This document shows, piece by piece, positions 1-6,697 of a DNA stretch of 10,473 nucleotides (positions are counted from its first letter, which is position 1; each line of letters starts with the position of its first letter). The stretch spans positions 1-10,473 of the forward strand of contig JAHZHF010000088.1 in the NCBI GenBank assembly GCA_019420405.1, written 5' to 3'. Below the pieces are notes generated by a model. It saw only the letters and a program-made list of their open reading frames with translations. It was not told the DNA's origin and searched no databases. This DNA comes from Clostridiales bacterium (GTDB lineage Bacteria > Bacillota > Clostridia > Lachnospirales > Lachnospiraceae). The translations under genes and the position numbers were made by a program.

Positions 1-495
1 AACTGCAAAGCTTAAATCTGACAGGCTGTCCGTATCCTGATACTGATCCGCCACATCCGACGGAACCACTACAACCTGAGCGTTCTGCAGATACGCGTCC
101 GTACATTCCATAGAGCTTGTCACTTCTTCTGTCAGTGTCATTCCGTTCCATACACAGTCGATCGTCTGGCTGTCCAATTCCAGGATCTTGTTGTCCCAGT
201 CGATCTCAACAAACTCTACTTCCACGCCAAGGCTCTCCGCGAACGCAGTCGCCATGTCCGCATCAAATCCGATCCACGCTCCACTGTCGTCTTTGTAATC
301 CATGGGCTCAAAGTTTGTAATTCCCACAACGAGAGTCCCCTTGTCTTTCACATACTCCATATCACTGGAAGACTCGCTTCCCGCATCAGAACCGCTGTCA
401 TTTCCGGCGTCAGAGCCACTGCCCGAACCACATCCTGCCAGCATGGAAACCACAAGACCTGTACAGAGTAACATACTTAATACTTTTCTTTTCAT
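1..495 (-). CDS. Polar amino-acid ABC transporter substrate-binding lipoprotein (3' part outside window)
   Basis: The 165 visible residues are the N-terminal part of an extracellular solute-binding protein of the SBP_bac_3 type (PF00497), which captures a polar amino acid and delivers it to an ABC importer. Residues 1-22 form a lipoprotein signal: MKRK, a hydrophobic stretch, and lipobox LAGC with the lipidated Cys at 22. A flexible Gly/Ser/Asp/Glu linker follows (about 23-45), containing the repeated unit GSDAG. The fold begins at GTLVVGITNFEPMDY. The family signatures WIGFDADMATAFAESLG and DCVWNGMTLTEEV are intact. The start is fixed by GGAGGG at 500-505, four bases upstream of the ATG. The gene has its own promoter (578-606) and is not part of the operon to its right. 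The permease and ATPase genes would be expected beyond the left edge. The exact substrate (glutamine, cystine, arginine or other) cannot be told from this part. No frame damage is seen. Confidence 0.93.
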   Translation of the reverse strand, partial: MKRKVLSMLLCTGLVVSMLAGCGSGSGSDAGNDSGSDAGSESSSDMEYVKDKGTLVVGITNFEPMDYKDDSGAWIGFDADMATAFAESLGVEVEFVEIDWDNKILELDSQTIDCVWNGMTLTEEVTSSMECTDAYLQNAQVVVVPSDVADQYQDTDSLSDLSFAV

Positions 496-509
496 AATAC
501 CCTCCAAAC

Positions 510-523
510 GCCGGATCACCGGC
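510..523 (-). promoter_or_regulatory. Small hairpin next to the ribosome binding site of the substrate-binding protein
   Basis: A GC-rich 5-bp stem with a 4-base loop (GCCGG / CCGGC) lies in the roughly 75-base leader, five bases upstream of the GGAGGG ribosome binding site at 500-505. It could modulate translation, but it is short and may be incidental. The leader is too short for a T-box or a large riboswitch. Confidence 0.2.
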
Positions 524-577
524 TGCACTTTTTTTCTCTACCAATGAGTCACTGCACTACGGTAAAGTTTCCTTAGA

Positions 578-606
578 ATTCTATCATACAGGCTCTCTGG
601 TGTCAA
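578..606 (-). promoter_or_regulatory. Sigma-A promoter of the substrate-binding lipoprotein gene
   Basis: On the minus strand a perfect -35 TTGACA (601-606) is followed by a 17-base spacer and the -10 TAGAAT (578-583), which is preceded by TGA as in an extended -10. Transcription should start near 571, giving a leader of about 75 bases before the ATG at 495. The match to the housekeeping consensus is nearly complete, so strong basal expression is expected. Confidence 0.85.
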
Positions 607-672
607 TCAGCTATTTAGATCAATAGCATTTTCCGTTTGAGCACGTCCGGAAGCAGGGCGGAATGCTTGGAT

Positions 673-699
673 AAACGTATTCTGTGAAAAGGGGACAGC
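673..699 (+). repeat. Dispersed repeat shared with the right arm of inverted repeat A
   Basis: AAACGTATTCTG at 673-684 recurs exactly on the opposite strand at 1134-1145. The similarity continues: TG, AAAAGGGG, ACAGC here, against CG, AAGAGGAAGG, ACAGC reading leftward to 1117. The two units are therefore diverged copies of about 27 and 29 bases in opposite orientation, and each forms an arm of a different inverted repeat. This suggests that the dyad structures of this region are related to each other. Confidence 0.55.
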
Positions 700-717
700 C
701 GCTCGATGTTCCCTTTT
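687..717. terminator. Possible bidirectional intrinsic terminator
   Basis: An 11-position stem with one G-T pair and a 9-base loop reads AAAAGGGGACA / TGTTCCCTTTT, so each strand shows A-tract, GC-rich stem and a four-T tract. The T tract is short for a strong terminator. For the minus-strand operon it lies about 490 bases past the TPR gene stop codon, so it would be a distal stop. It also lies upstream of the lipoprotein promoter and could insulate it. Confidence 0.35.
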
Positions 718-764
718 CCCAGAAAGTATACTCAAACCGTCCGCTCCGCTTCCTGCGCATTTCC

Positions 765-891
765 AGACGGAAGTGTTATTGCCCTAAATAGGCTGTAAAG
801 CGCGAATTGGCGCGGCTTGGAGACTTCCCCTTGCGAAAATCTTCCGGCCGCGCCACACTTCCGGAAGCTATATATTCACTGACTTCCGTCT
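765..891. repeat. Large imperfect inverted repeat C
   Basis: The outer arms 765-774 and 882-891 (AGACGGAAGT / ACTTCCGTCT) are perfectly complementary over 10 bp. An inner perfect 8-bp GC-rich stem is formed by GGCGCGGC (809-816) and GCCGCGCC (847-854). A separate 10-bp palindrome CTTCCGGAAG lies at 858-867. The element AAATAGG(G)CTG also occurs in both orientations near its borders (about 785-795 and 908-918). No gene is supported here. Confidence 0.55.
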
Positions 892-926
892 TGAAAAACT
901 CAGAAAACAGCCCTATTTCAAGAAAA

Positions 927-1139
927 ATTCTGCGGAGAGAAAGGAGGGCGATGGATGACTTCGGAAGGGTATTAGTGAAACTTAGAGTTCCAGCGAGGGA
1001 CGTTAGGGCTGATGGTGGAATTGTCTGAGCGAAGCGAGTTGTCCACCGTCAGCCCTTGTATTTAGTCCGTCACTGGAACTTTTAGTTTCACTTATATCCC
1101 TGGAGCGGAATCCAGAGCTGTCCTTCCTCTTCGCAGAAT
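927..1139. repeat. 213-base imperfect inverted repeat A with a very stable core hairpin
   Basis: Three helical blocks nest around one axis. The outer arms 927-945 and 1121-1139 match at 18 of 19 positions, counting one G-T. The middle arms (967-993 and 1073-1100) pair almost throughout, with one bulge and few mismatches. The core 1006-1019/1042-1055 gives 14 consecutive pairs, counting one G-T. The apex contains GCGAAGC (1029-1035), a sequence known to form an unusually stable mini-hairpin in single-stranded DNA. On the minus strand the outermost arm is followed directly by a five-T tract, so the whole structure might also help end the operon. Two blocks between arms do not pair. No gene with a ribosome binding site lies inside. 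It could be a non-autonomous palindromic element or a structured RNA. Confidence 0.7.
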
Positions 1140-1209
1140 ACGTTTGGAAAATCGGCATAGTTTTCGGATGTTTTCCATGCGGAAGTTACTGAACTTTATA
1201 GCTGACATC

Positions 1210-1977
1210 TCAGGAATGGCTTCTCCTGTGCTGCCTCTTCCACTTCTCGATCTGTCCCGGATCTGTTTCTTCCGGCAGGGTCTTCTTCACTTCATCGATC
1301 TCCCGGCGCATCTGTGCGTTGATTTCCATATACTGTTCGTTCTTTGTGATCAGGATATGATACTCTTCCAGGGACATATATTTATAGGAAGCGTACAGAT
1401 ACGGCTTAATCAGCGACTTATCCCCGCAGATCTGATACGCCCGGTCATACATCCGGGCCGCCTCCTGGTAGAGAAAGAGACGCCCGTAAGCTGCACCCAG
1501 CCCCGCGTAGATCTTCCCATAGAACTTATCATCTACCGTCTCATCCTTCTCCTGGTTCAAGATCGCCTGATATACGAGGATCGCTTCCTCCACCTCACCG
1601 CTCTCCAGAAGATTGTCGCCTTTAAACTTCTGGCGCTCGATGTCCTTCTGGTTTTTCAGATGCTCCAGTACGTTCTGGATACGGATCATCTCCGGCTCCC
1701 GGTAGATTCTGGACGATTTCAGGATTGTAAGAACAAATTTTTCCACAGAGCCGCGCAGTCTTAACACATCCCGCAGATCCGCCGCCAGGCTGTCCATCCC
1801 CAGTTCTTCCTCCAGCCAGTCGCAGAGCTGGCCGTTCATGATCGTGTAGTCGATCAGATAAAGGTTATTGCAGAGATAATAGCAGAGCTCTTCTATTGTG
1901 AAGATCCTGCAGTGAATCCGCGTGATCTCATAAGGCTGTGCCGCATGTCTGTCATGACAAAGAATTAAATTTCCCAT
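1210..1977 (-). CDS. Uncharacterised TPR-repeat protein, last gene of the DUF5717/DUF5716 operon
   Basis: A predicted soluble, mostly helical protein of 255 residues without signal peptide or membrane segment. The N-terminal 105 residues are of unknown type, with the striking segment FTIEELCYYLCNNLYLID. Two clear TPR-like helical hairpins follow at about 114-147 and 153-186 (GDNLLESGEVEEAILVYQAI and YAGLGAAYGRLFLYQEAARM). A basic, coiled tail ends in KWKRQHRRSHS. TPRs usually bind peptides or partner proteins, so a scaffold or adaptor role is likely. Two adjacent ATG codons are possible. The AGGAGG box lies only 2 bases before the first (1980) and 5 before the second, so the ATG at 1977 is preferred. 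The start lies inside the end of the preceding gene (overlap of 26 bases, 29 from the first ATG), which points to translational coupling. No classical terminator directly follows the stop. I recognise no named gene. Confidence 0.85.
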   Translation of the reverse strand: MGNLILCHDRHAAQPYEITRIHCRIFTIEELCYYLCNNLYLIDYTIMNGQLCDWLEEELGMDSLAADLRDVLRLRGSVEKFVLTILKSSRIYREPEMIRIQNVLEHLKNQKDIERQKFKGDNLLESGEVEEAILVYQAILNQEKDETVDDKFYGKIYAGLGAAYGRLFLYQEAARMYDRAYQICGDKSLIKPYLYASYKYMSLEEYHILITKNEQYMEINAQMRREIDEVKKTLPEETDPGQIEKWKRQHRRSHS

Positions 1978-3235
1978 CATTGCCTCCTAAGTGTATCGTC
2001 TTCTCCGCATGGAAGTCCGTGGCCGGGAAGAAATCGCCAAATCCCGCGTCTCTCACCGTGATCCTGCACGTCTTCTCATTCAGGAAAAGTGTCTCGATCT
2101 GAAGCCGCATGGAATACTCTGCCCGTTTCGGAAAGTTCTCCAGAGAGATCTTCTCTGTTTTTACATTTCCCTGGATCAGAGACTCAATGTGAAGCTCGAT
2201 GTCTTCCACATCCTCCATCAGCACTTCCCACTGATTGTTGGACTCATACCAGTGCGCTCCCCAGGAGACGATCGGATACCACATCTCCTGCCCGTCTACT
2301 CTCATATTCACTGTGATCTGATCGGTCAGCTTGTCTTCCGAAAGATAGACCGGATTTTCAATATGCATGAACAGTTTTCTATACGCCGTATAGCAGGCTC
2401 CCTTGCTGTACAGGTTATTTCCGATAAACGCCCTGCGGCCGTTGCAGAGCACACGGAGAGCCTTCGGGTACCAGTTGTTCTCAAACCCTTCCCCGGTCAG
2501 GAAGACGGACGAGACGATCCGCTTATCAAACACGCTCTCAATAAACTTGCAGAACATGGCGTCCGCCTCTTTCGCCTTATCCTCGTTGAGCACGGGATAA
2601 ACCATGGCCAGCTCCTTCATGTGGGCGCTCGCCACCTCGTCCACCGTCACGAACGTGGTCTTACCGCCGCCCAGTCCCGGGCGAAGCCGCCGCAGCATAT
2701 AAGCCTTGATCTCATTTCTGTCACAGCAGAAAAGAGCCGCGTCATACTGCCAGAGTTCCTTCGGCTGATAGAAAAGGTAGTTGCAGAAACTCTCCTTATA
2801 ATCCTGGATGAAGATATGGCGCTTGTCGATATTCATCCGCACCGCGATCCCCCGGAGCATCTGAGCCAGCTCCTCGGTCAGCGCGGGAACGGTAAATACG
2901 ATTCCCTCGATCTCCGGAAAAGACTGGAGCGACATCTGGATGAACTGGGACAGGAGCCACACTGCATCGTATGTCTCCTCCCCGAACTCGATCTTATCTC
3001 CGTTTAAGCTCTTGCTCAAAAGCCTCGTAACAGTGAAGCCTTCCTTGATAGAAACAAGACGCTTCGCCTCTTTTCCGTAAGCCCACGTATCTCTCAGCTT
3101 CCCGATGATCAGCGGGATCTGGTAATTATCCGTATCTACCTCCAGGGTGTCCGGCTCCATCTCCTCTTCGTTAAAATAACTGATCTGGCATGTCTTTTCA
3201 TTTATTTCGTAACCGATAATACTGCCCTGTCCCAT
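1952..3235 (-). CDS. DUF5716-like protein with a degenerate Hsp70/actin-type ATPase fold
   Basis: A 427-residue cytosolic protein, no signal peptide. Its layout follows the Hsp70/actin superfamily. The N-terminal strand IIGYEINEKTCQISYFN (6-22) sits where the first phosphate loop would be, and YGKEAKRLV (53-61) resembles the early Hsp70 segment. GIVFTVPALTEE (111-122) is like the ITVPA block of Hsp70. DAALFCCDRNEIKAYML (165-181) replaces the second phosphate loop, and SVFLTGEGF (243-251) with NNLYSKGACYTAY (273-285) matches the adenosine region. The glycine/aspartate-rich phosphate-binding residues are missing, so ATP hydrolysis is doubtful. Residues 295-427 are strand-rich and may be a substrate- or partner-binding part. 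AAGGAGG overlaps the stop of the 1097-residue gene, 16 bases upstream; the two are co-translated. I assign the DUF5716 name from memory of Lachnospiraceae annotations; the function is unknown. Confidence 0.85.
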   Translation of the reverse strand: MGQGSIIGYEINEKTCQISYFNEEEMEPDTLEVDTDNYQIPLIIGKLRDTWAYGKEAKRLVSIKEGFTVTRLLSKSLNGDKIEFGEETYDAVWLLSQFIQMSLQSFPEIEGIVFTVPALTEELAQMLRGIAVRMNIDKRHIFIQDYKESFCNYLFYQPKELWQYDAALFCCDRNEIKAYMLRRLRPGLGGGKTTFVTVDEVASAHMKELAMVYPVLNEDKAKEADAMFCKFIESVFDKRIVSSVFLTGEGFENNWYPKALRVLCNGRRAFIGNNLYSKGACYTAYRKLFMHIENPVYLSEDKLTDQITVNMRVDGQEMWYPIVSWGAHWYESNNQWEVLMEDVEDIELHIESLIQGNVKTEKISLENFPKRAEYSMRLQIETLFLNEKTCRITVRDAGFGDFFPATDFHAEKTIHLGGNDGKFNSLS

Positions 3236-3251
3236 GTAAAAGGCAACCTCC

Positions 3252-6200
3252 TTACTGTTGTACGAACATATGGGCCGCTACCGCGTCCTCGAGAGCATAG
3301 CCGCGCATCTTCTTTTTGCGCTCCTGCTCATTCTTCTCGATCAGGATATCGTTGAGACGTCCGTACCTGCCCTGTTCGCCCGGCTGCACGTCCCGCACGC
3401 AGCTCTCCTTATCGCTGCGGTAAGAATTCCCGTCGATTGTCTCTTTAAAATAATATTTCAGCTTTTCGTTCGCAAAGAGAACAAATTTCTTCACATAAAG
3501 GTTCTCATACATCGGCGTCAGAACCTCCGTGGAATAATCCGCCGACTCCTGTTTCCCTTTCTGGAGCTGGTAGTAAAGCATAACCTTGCTGCCCTTCTGG
3601 CCCTTGTATTCAATCAAAGTCTTATCCCAGAGCTGCAGCTCGATGAGCCATTCCTTCTCATAAGATAAGAAGAACGGGAAATAAATCTGCTTCCCGCAGA
3701 GCTCCTGTAAAAACTTCCTGAGCGTCTTCCGCGTCTGCGGATTATATTCCCTGCCGGAATAGTATTTCAGCACCGCAATCTTGCAGATATCGATCGTATC
3801 CTCGCCTTTCTCGTACTCCCGGCAGATAATGTCGATGACGCTGCGGCTGATTTTCCTCTCTTCCACCACATACTCCCTCGACACATACGAGAGATATGCC
3901 TGCTGGAGACGGAAGTAAGCCCCTTCCGCATAATACTGCTCAAAAATCGGCGCCTCCTGGAAGAGCTCCTCCGAGAAGAGCATCTGGGTTAAGATCCTCT
4001 CGCCCAGGTTATGCGTATGCACCTCGTAATCTCTGGCCTCACGCCAGAGCATCTTCATATCCGCAGTCGCCCCGCAGTAATATTTCGCGAGATACGTCAG
4101 AATCACCTTGTCATACTGCTGTTTCCGGAACAGTTCAAAGCAGACATAGGTCAGGAAATCGTCGTTCTCGTAATTATTCTCCCGGATCGTACGGCTGCAA
4201 AGCCCCAGCATCTCATCTTCCGTATAGTTCTCCAGGCCCTTCTCATGCACGATCTCCAGAGTCAGCTCCTGAACTTCCTCCTCTTCCCGGTTTCTCCTGA
4301 GCCCGTTAATATACTTTCTGCACATGTCCATGTACCTGAGCTCATAGAAAAGCCGCTTGCTCTCGTACGGAATGGAGTCCGTGTAGTGCCGTCCGTCCTT
4401 TGCCTCCCACACGAGGCGGTCTGTCTTCGCATAGAGGAACACCTTCGCTCCGCCCTCCAGATAGGGCGCTTTCTGAGTGATCGTGCCATCCTCTGCGATG
4501 ACATGGATATATTTCATATTCGGAACCTTCGTCGTGATCCAGTATGCGTGGCACACATCGTAAAGCGCCTTGATCCGCTCCGGATTCATGGCGGATTCCA
4601 CGACGAATCTCTTGTAAATAATCCTCAGCCTCTCGTCCACATTTCTCCGGTCGAGCTGGTTCCACGCAAACGCCTCCATCTCATCCCGGTAATGGGCATA
4701 GATCTCGCTTGACTCGTCCTCGTATGTAATCAGGTTCGAATACAGGAACGCGCATTTGTGGAAATCCAGATTATTCCCGTGCATAAAATACAGGTATACT
4801 GATCTCGGCAGCGGCTTATGGAACTGCTCCGGAACAACGGACGCCATATAAAACTCGTAGAGCTGTGCGATCTTAAGTTCCGATTCCACCGCTTTTTCAT
4901 ACCATTTGAAATAGCAGCTCGCCACACAGTTTCCCTTGATCAGCAGCGTACAGATCGACGTGAGGATCATGGACTCGTGGTAGATCTTATAGGAGAGCAC
5001 AAGGACATCGTACAGATGGCGGTCAAAGACCTTCATCTGGCTGGCCAGGTTCGCAGTGTAGAGTGCCAGTTCCCTTGTCATAAGCCCCCGCTTCACTGCA
5101 AAGAGGAGGACTCTCACTTCAAATTTTCCCAGCTTCTTTAAGGAAGAACTCTTCTCCCGAAAGCAGCGGAACGCCTGGAGGTAGAACCAGATGCTGTGGG
5201 AACCGTCCTCATAGAACTGCTTCTCCAGGACACGCAGTCTCTCGCTGTAGATCTTGTACTCGGAGTCGATCTCCACCAGCATGCACAGGATCTTCCAGCT
5301 GTCCGGATGCTTCATAAAGGAGCGCGACAGCTCCTCTGCCACCTTTCTCTGGCCGATGGAATCACTGGATAAAAACGTGGTCAGATAGAGGTAGTAGGAG
5401 CTCAGCTCCACGTCCTTCCCAATGGCGAAACGGTTATAATTGTAAGACTCCAGTATCTCCTTCGCCTCGTCCATCCGTCCGCCGATCAGACAGATATGCG
5501 CGTGGGCCAGAAGGTAGAACTCGTTCTTTCCGTCCACAGAGCGCAGATGGCTGATCCTGCGCACCGCCTCGTTCACCCAGTCGTCCCGGTCCATCCGCCC
5601 GCTCTCATATTTCAGGTAATTCTTAATAATCCCGGAAAACTCCCGGTCATTGGCTCTGTATTCCTCATCCCGCTTGATATCCTTCTCCACGACGATCTCA
5701 TACGTGAGAGTCTCATACGGAGACTCCAGGATAATCCTTCCGAAGTTGCTCCCTCTGTGCAGCTTCTCCGTATCCAGGAAATATTCCAGACGGTAGGAAT
5801 TGCCGATGAACTCCTCCGTCGTGATCCGCGTATGTTCCACCATGAGGAAATCCCCTTCGGTCTTAACGTCGATCTCCAGGTAACCCCAAGTATTCTTTTT
5901 AATCGTAAACGTTTCCTTGCGTGCCTCGGTCAGAGACATGAAAGCCCTGCTCTCCTCCTCCAGCGTCAGGAAGATTTTCTCCTTCTGCTTGCATCCCACA
6001 AGGAACTCCTCAAGCGCCTGCTGATCCAGCTCCCACTTGCGCATATTGTCATAAAGGGCCTGAATCCGCTTGTCCTCATATTTCAGGATCTCGTAGAAAT
6101 CCCTGGAGCGGAACAGCTTCACAGCCTCGGCCGCATCGCGAAACGCCAGCTTCTTGAAATCATCCAGACTCTGGATCTTCCCGTAGTTCGTCATCACATA

Positions 6201-6545
6201 GGGTTTCTCGATAATCGCGGTAAACGCCACATCAAACTCTCCGCCGTTGCAGACGATCGTAAATTTCCCATGCTCGACATGGCCCGGCATCAGGCCGCTC
6301 CCGTCATATGTATAGTAAATATTTACCGGATTGCTGTCGAATCCCTGCTCGTCACAGCGGACGCGGTAAGAGGAGGGATATACGAGGCCTCGTATGGTCC
6401 CCTCCCCCTGGTTCTGGAGTGAAAAGCTCCCTCTGTATTTTTCCCCTTCTCCGACACGCATGGTAATATGGGTTTCCGGAAAGATGATCTCCGGCTGCGG
6501 TATATGAAAATCTCCTTTGGCAAAACGTTTGATCTTATTCTTCAA
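3252..6545 (-). CDS. DUF5717-like giant cytosolic protein of beta domains and helical repeats
   Basis: A 1097-residue protein without signal peptide or membrane segments. Residues 18-115 look like a beta-sandwich (IIFPETHITMRVGEGEKYRG and following strands). Residues 120-205 are helical. Residues 211-290 look like a second beta-sandwich ending in GRIILESPYETLTYEIVVEK. Residues 300-670 are a long array of TPR-like helical hairpins (for example YLLAHAHICLIGGRMDEAKE). Residues 676-725 form a short strand-rich insert, followed by more helical repeats to about 960. The strand-rich part 960-1045 precedes a charged tail. The start is TTG at 6545: an in-frame TGA lies three codons upstream and AGGTGA sits six bases before it, so no ATG start is possible. 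It leads an operon with the pseudo-Hsp70 and TPR genes, under the promoter at 6604-6633. The DUF5717 name is from memory; no biochemical role is known to me. A large scaffold or client-binding protein is the likely class. Confidence 0.88.
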   Translation of the reverse strand: MKNKIKRFAKGDFHIPQPEIIFPETHITMRVGEGEKYRGSFSLQNQGEGTIRGLVYPSSYRVRCDEQGFDSNPVNIYYTYDGSGLMPGHVEHGKFTIVCNGGEFDVAFTAIIEKPYVMTNYGKIQSLDDFKKLAFRDAAEAVKLFRSRDFYEILKYEDKRIQALYDNMRKWELDQQALEEFLVGCKQKEKIFLTLEEESRAFMSLTEARKETFTIKKNTWGYLEIDVKTEGDFLMVEHTRITTEEFIGNSYRLEYFLDTEKLHRGSNFGRIILESPYETLTYEIVVEKDIKRDEEYRANDREFSGIIKNYLKYESGRMDRDDWVNEAVRRISHLRSVDGKNEFYLLAHAHICLIGGRMDEAKEILESYNYNRFAIGKDVELSSYYLYLTTFLSSDSIGQRKVAEELSRSFMKHPDSWKILCMLVEIDSEYKIYSERLRVLEKQFYEDGSHSIWFYLQAFRCFREKSSSLKKLGKFEVRVLLFAVKRGLMTRELALYTANLASQMKVFDRHLYDVLVLSYKIYHESMILTSICTLLIKGNCVASCYFKWYEKAVESELKIAQLYEFYMASVVPEQFHKPLPRSVYLYFMHGNNLDFHKCAFLYSNLITYEDESSEIYAHYRDEMEAFAWNQLDRRNVDERLRIIYKRFVVESAMNPERIKALYDVCHAYWITTKVPNMKYIHVIAEDGTITQKAPYLEGGAKVFLYAKTDRLVWEAKDGRHYTDSIPYESKRLFYELRYMDMCRKYINGLRRNREEEEVQELTLEIVHEKGLENYTEDEMLGLCSRTIRENNYENDDFLTYVCFELFRKQQYDKVILTYLAKYYCGATADMKMLWREARDYEVHTHNLGERILTQMLFSEELFQEAPIFEQYYAEGAYFRLQQAYLSYVSREYVVEERKISRSVIDIICREYEKGEDTIDICKIAVLKYYSGREYNPQTRKTLRKFLQELCGKQIYFPFFLSYEKEWLIELQLWDKTLIEYKGQKGSKVMLYYQLQKGKQESADYSTEVLTPMYENLYVKKFVLFANEKLKYYFKETIDGNSYRSDKESCVRDVQPGEQGRYGRLNDILIEKNEQERKKKMRGYALEDAVAAHMFVQQ

Positions 6546-6603
6546 AATCAGTCACCTACTCACAATTCTTCTCCTGCCCGAAGGCAAAAGTACGCTACTT
6601 TGA

Positions 6604-6633
6604 ATTATAGCATTGTTCGACAGTATCTTGCAA
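6604..6633 (-). promoter_or_regulatory. Sigma-A promoter of the three-gene DUF5717/DUF5716/TPR operon
   Basis: On the minus strand TTGCAA (6628-6633) is separated by 18 bases from a perfect TATAAT (6604-6609), which is preceded by TGC as in an extended -10. Transcription would start near 6597, giving a leader of about 50 bases before the TTG start. The leader contains two tiny hairpins: AAAGTA/TACTTT with a 3-base loop, and TGCC/GGCA closed by a TTCG loop. The -35 is one or two bases off consensus, compatible with activation from the palindrome upstream. Confidence 0.75.
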
Positions 6634-6659
6634 TGGGGTATTCAAAGAATTTGCTTCGG

Positions 6660-6679
6660 ATTGTATACACGTATACAAT
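6660..6679. promoter_or_regulatory. Perfect 9+9 palindrome, probable operator
   Basis: ATTGTATAC and GTATACAAT flank a 2-base centre (AC). The half sites resemble TTGTATAC-type operators bound by GntR-like dimeric regulators; this assignment is inference. The site lies 18 bases past the stop of the transglutaminase gene and 26 bases upstream of the -35 of the next operon. Its centre is at about -72 relative to the expected start, which fits an activator or upstream regulator better than a simple blocking repressor. It is AT-rich and has no T tract after it, so it is not a good terminator. Confidence 0.6.
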
Positions 6680-6697
6680 TTCCGTTTTGCGATGTTT

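Larger units (their letters stand above)
649..753. repeat. Large imperfect inverted repeat B
   Basis: The outer arms 649-662 and 740-753 pair over 14 positions (12 Watson-Crick, one G-T, one mismatch). An inner stem at 687-697/707-717 pairs over 11 positions around a 9-base loop. Between the two stems there is only patchy pairing (GTAT and TCTG elements recur on both sides). No credible coding sequence runs through it. It is the first of three successive dyad structures in the gap between the TPR gene and the lipoprotein gene. Confidence 0.6.

Noticed and set aside
807..1028. Plus-strand open frame of 73 codons in the intergenic region
   Set aside because: It has no ribosome binding site, runs through inverted repeats C and A, and its composition follows the palindromes rather than a protein.
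927..1139. CRISPR array or insertion sequence with transposase
   Set aside because: No regularly spaced direct repeats and no transposase reading frame; target-site duplications flanking the arms are not evident.
1145..1177. TGGAAAA / TTTTCCA inverted repeat just after the TPR gene as operon terminator
   Set aside because: Only 7 pairs with a loop of about 19 bases, AT-rich and without a following T tract; too weak to call.
1991..3007. Plus-strand open frame of 338 codons opposite the DUF5716-like gene
   Set aside because: It is an antisense shadow of a well-supported gene with strong ribosome binding site and fold signals; no recognisable domain and no own start signal.
5496..6422. Plus-strand open frame of 308 codons opposite the DUF5717-like gene
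   Set aside because: Antisense shadow caused by codon composition of the opposite strand; it resembles no family and lacks a convincing start.
6660..6679. The same palindrome as an intrinsic terminator for the MoxR operon
   Set aside because: The stem is AT-rich and no run of T follows on the minus strand; an operator is the better reading.
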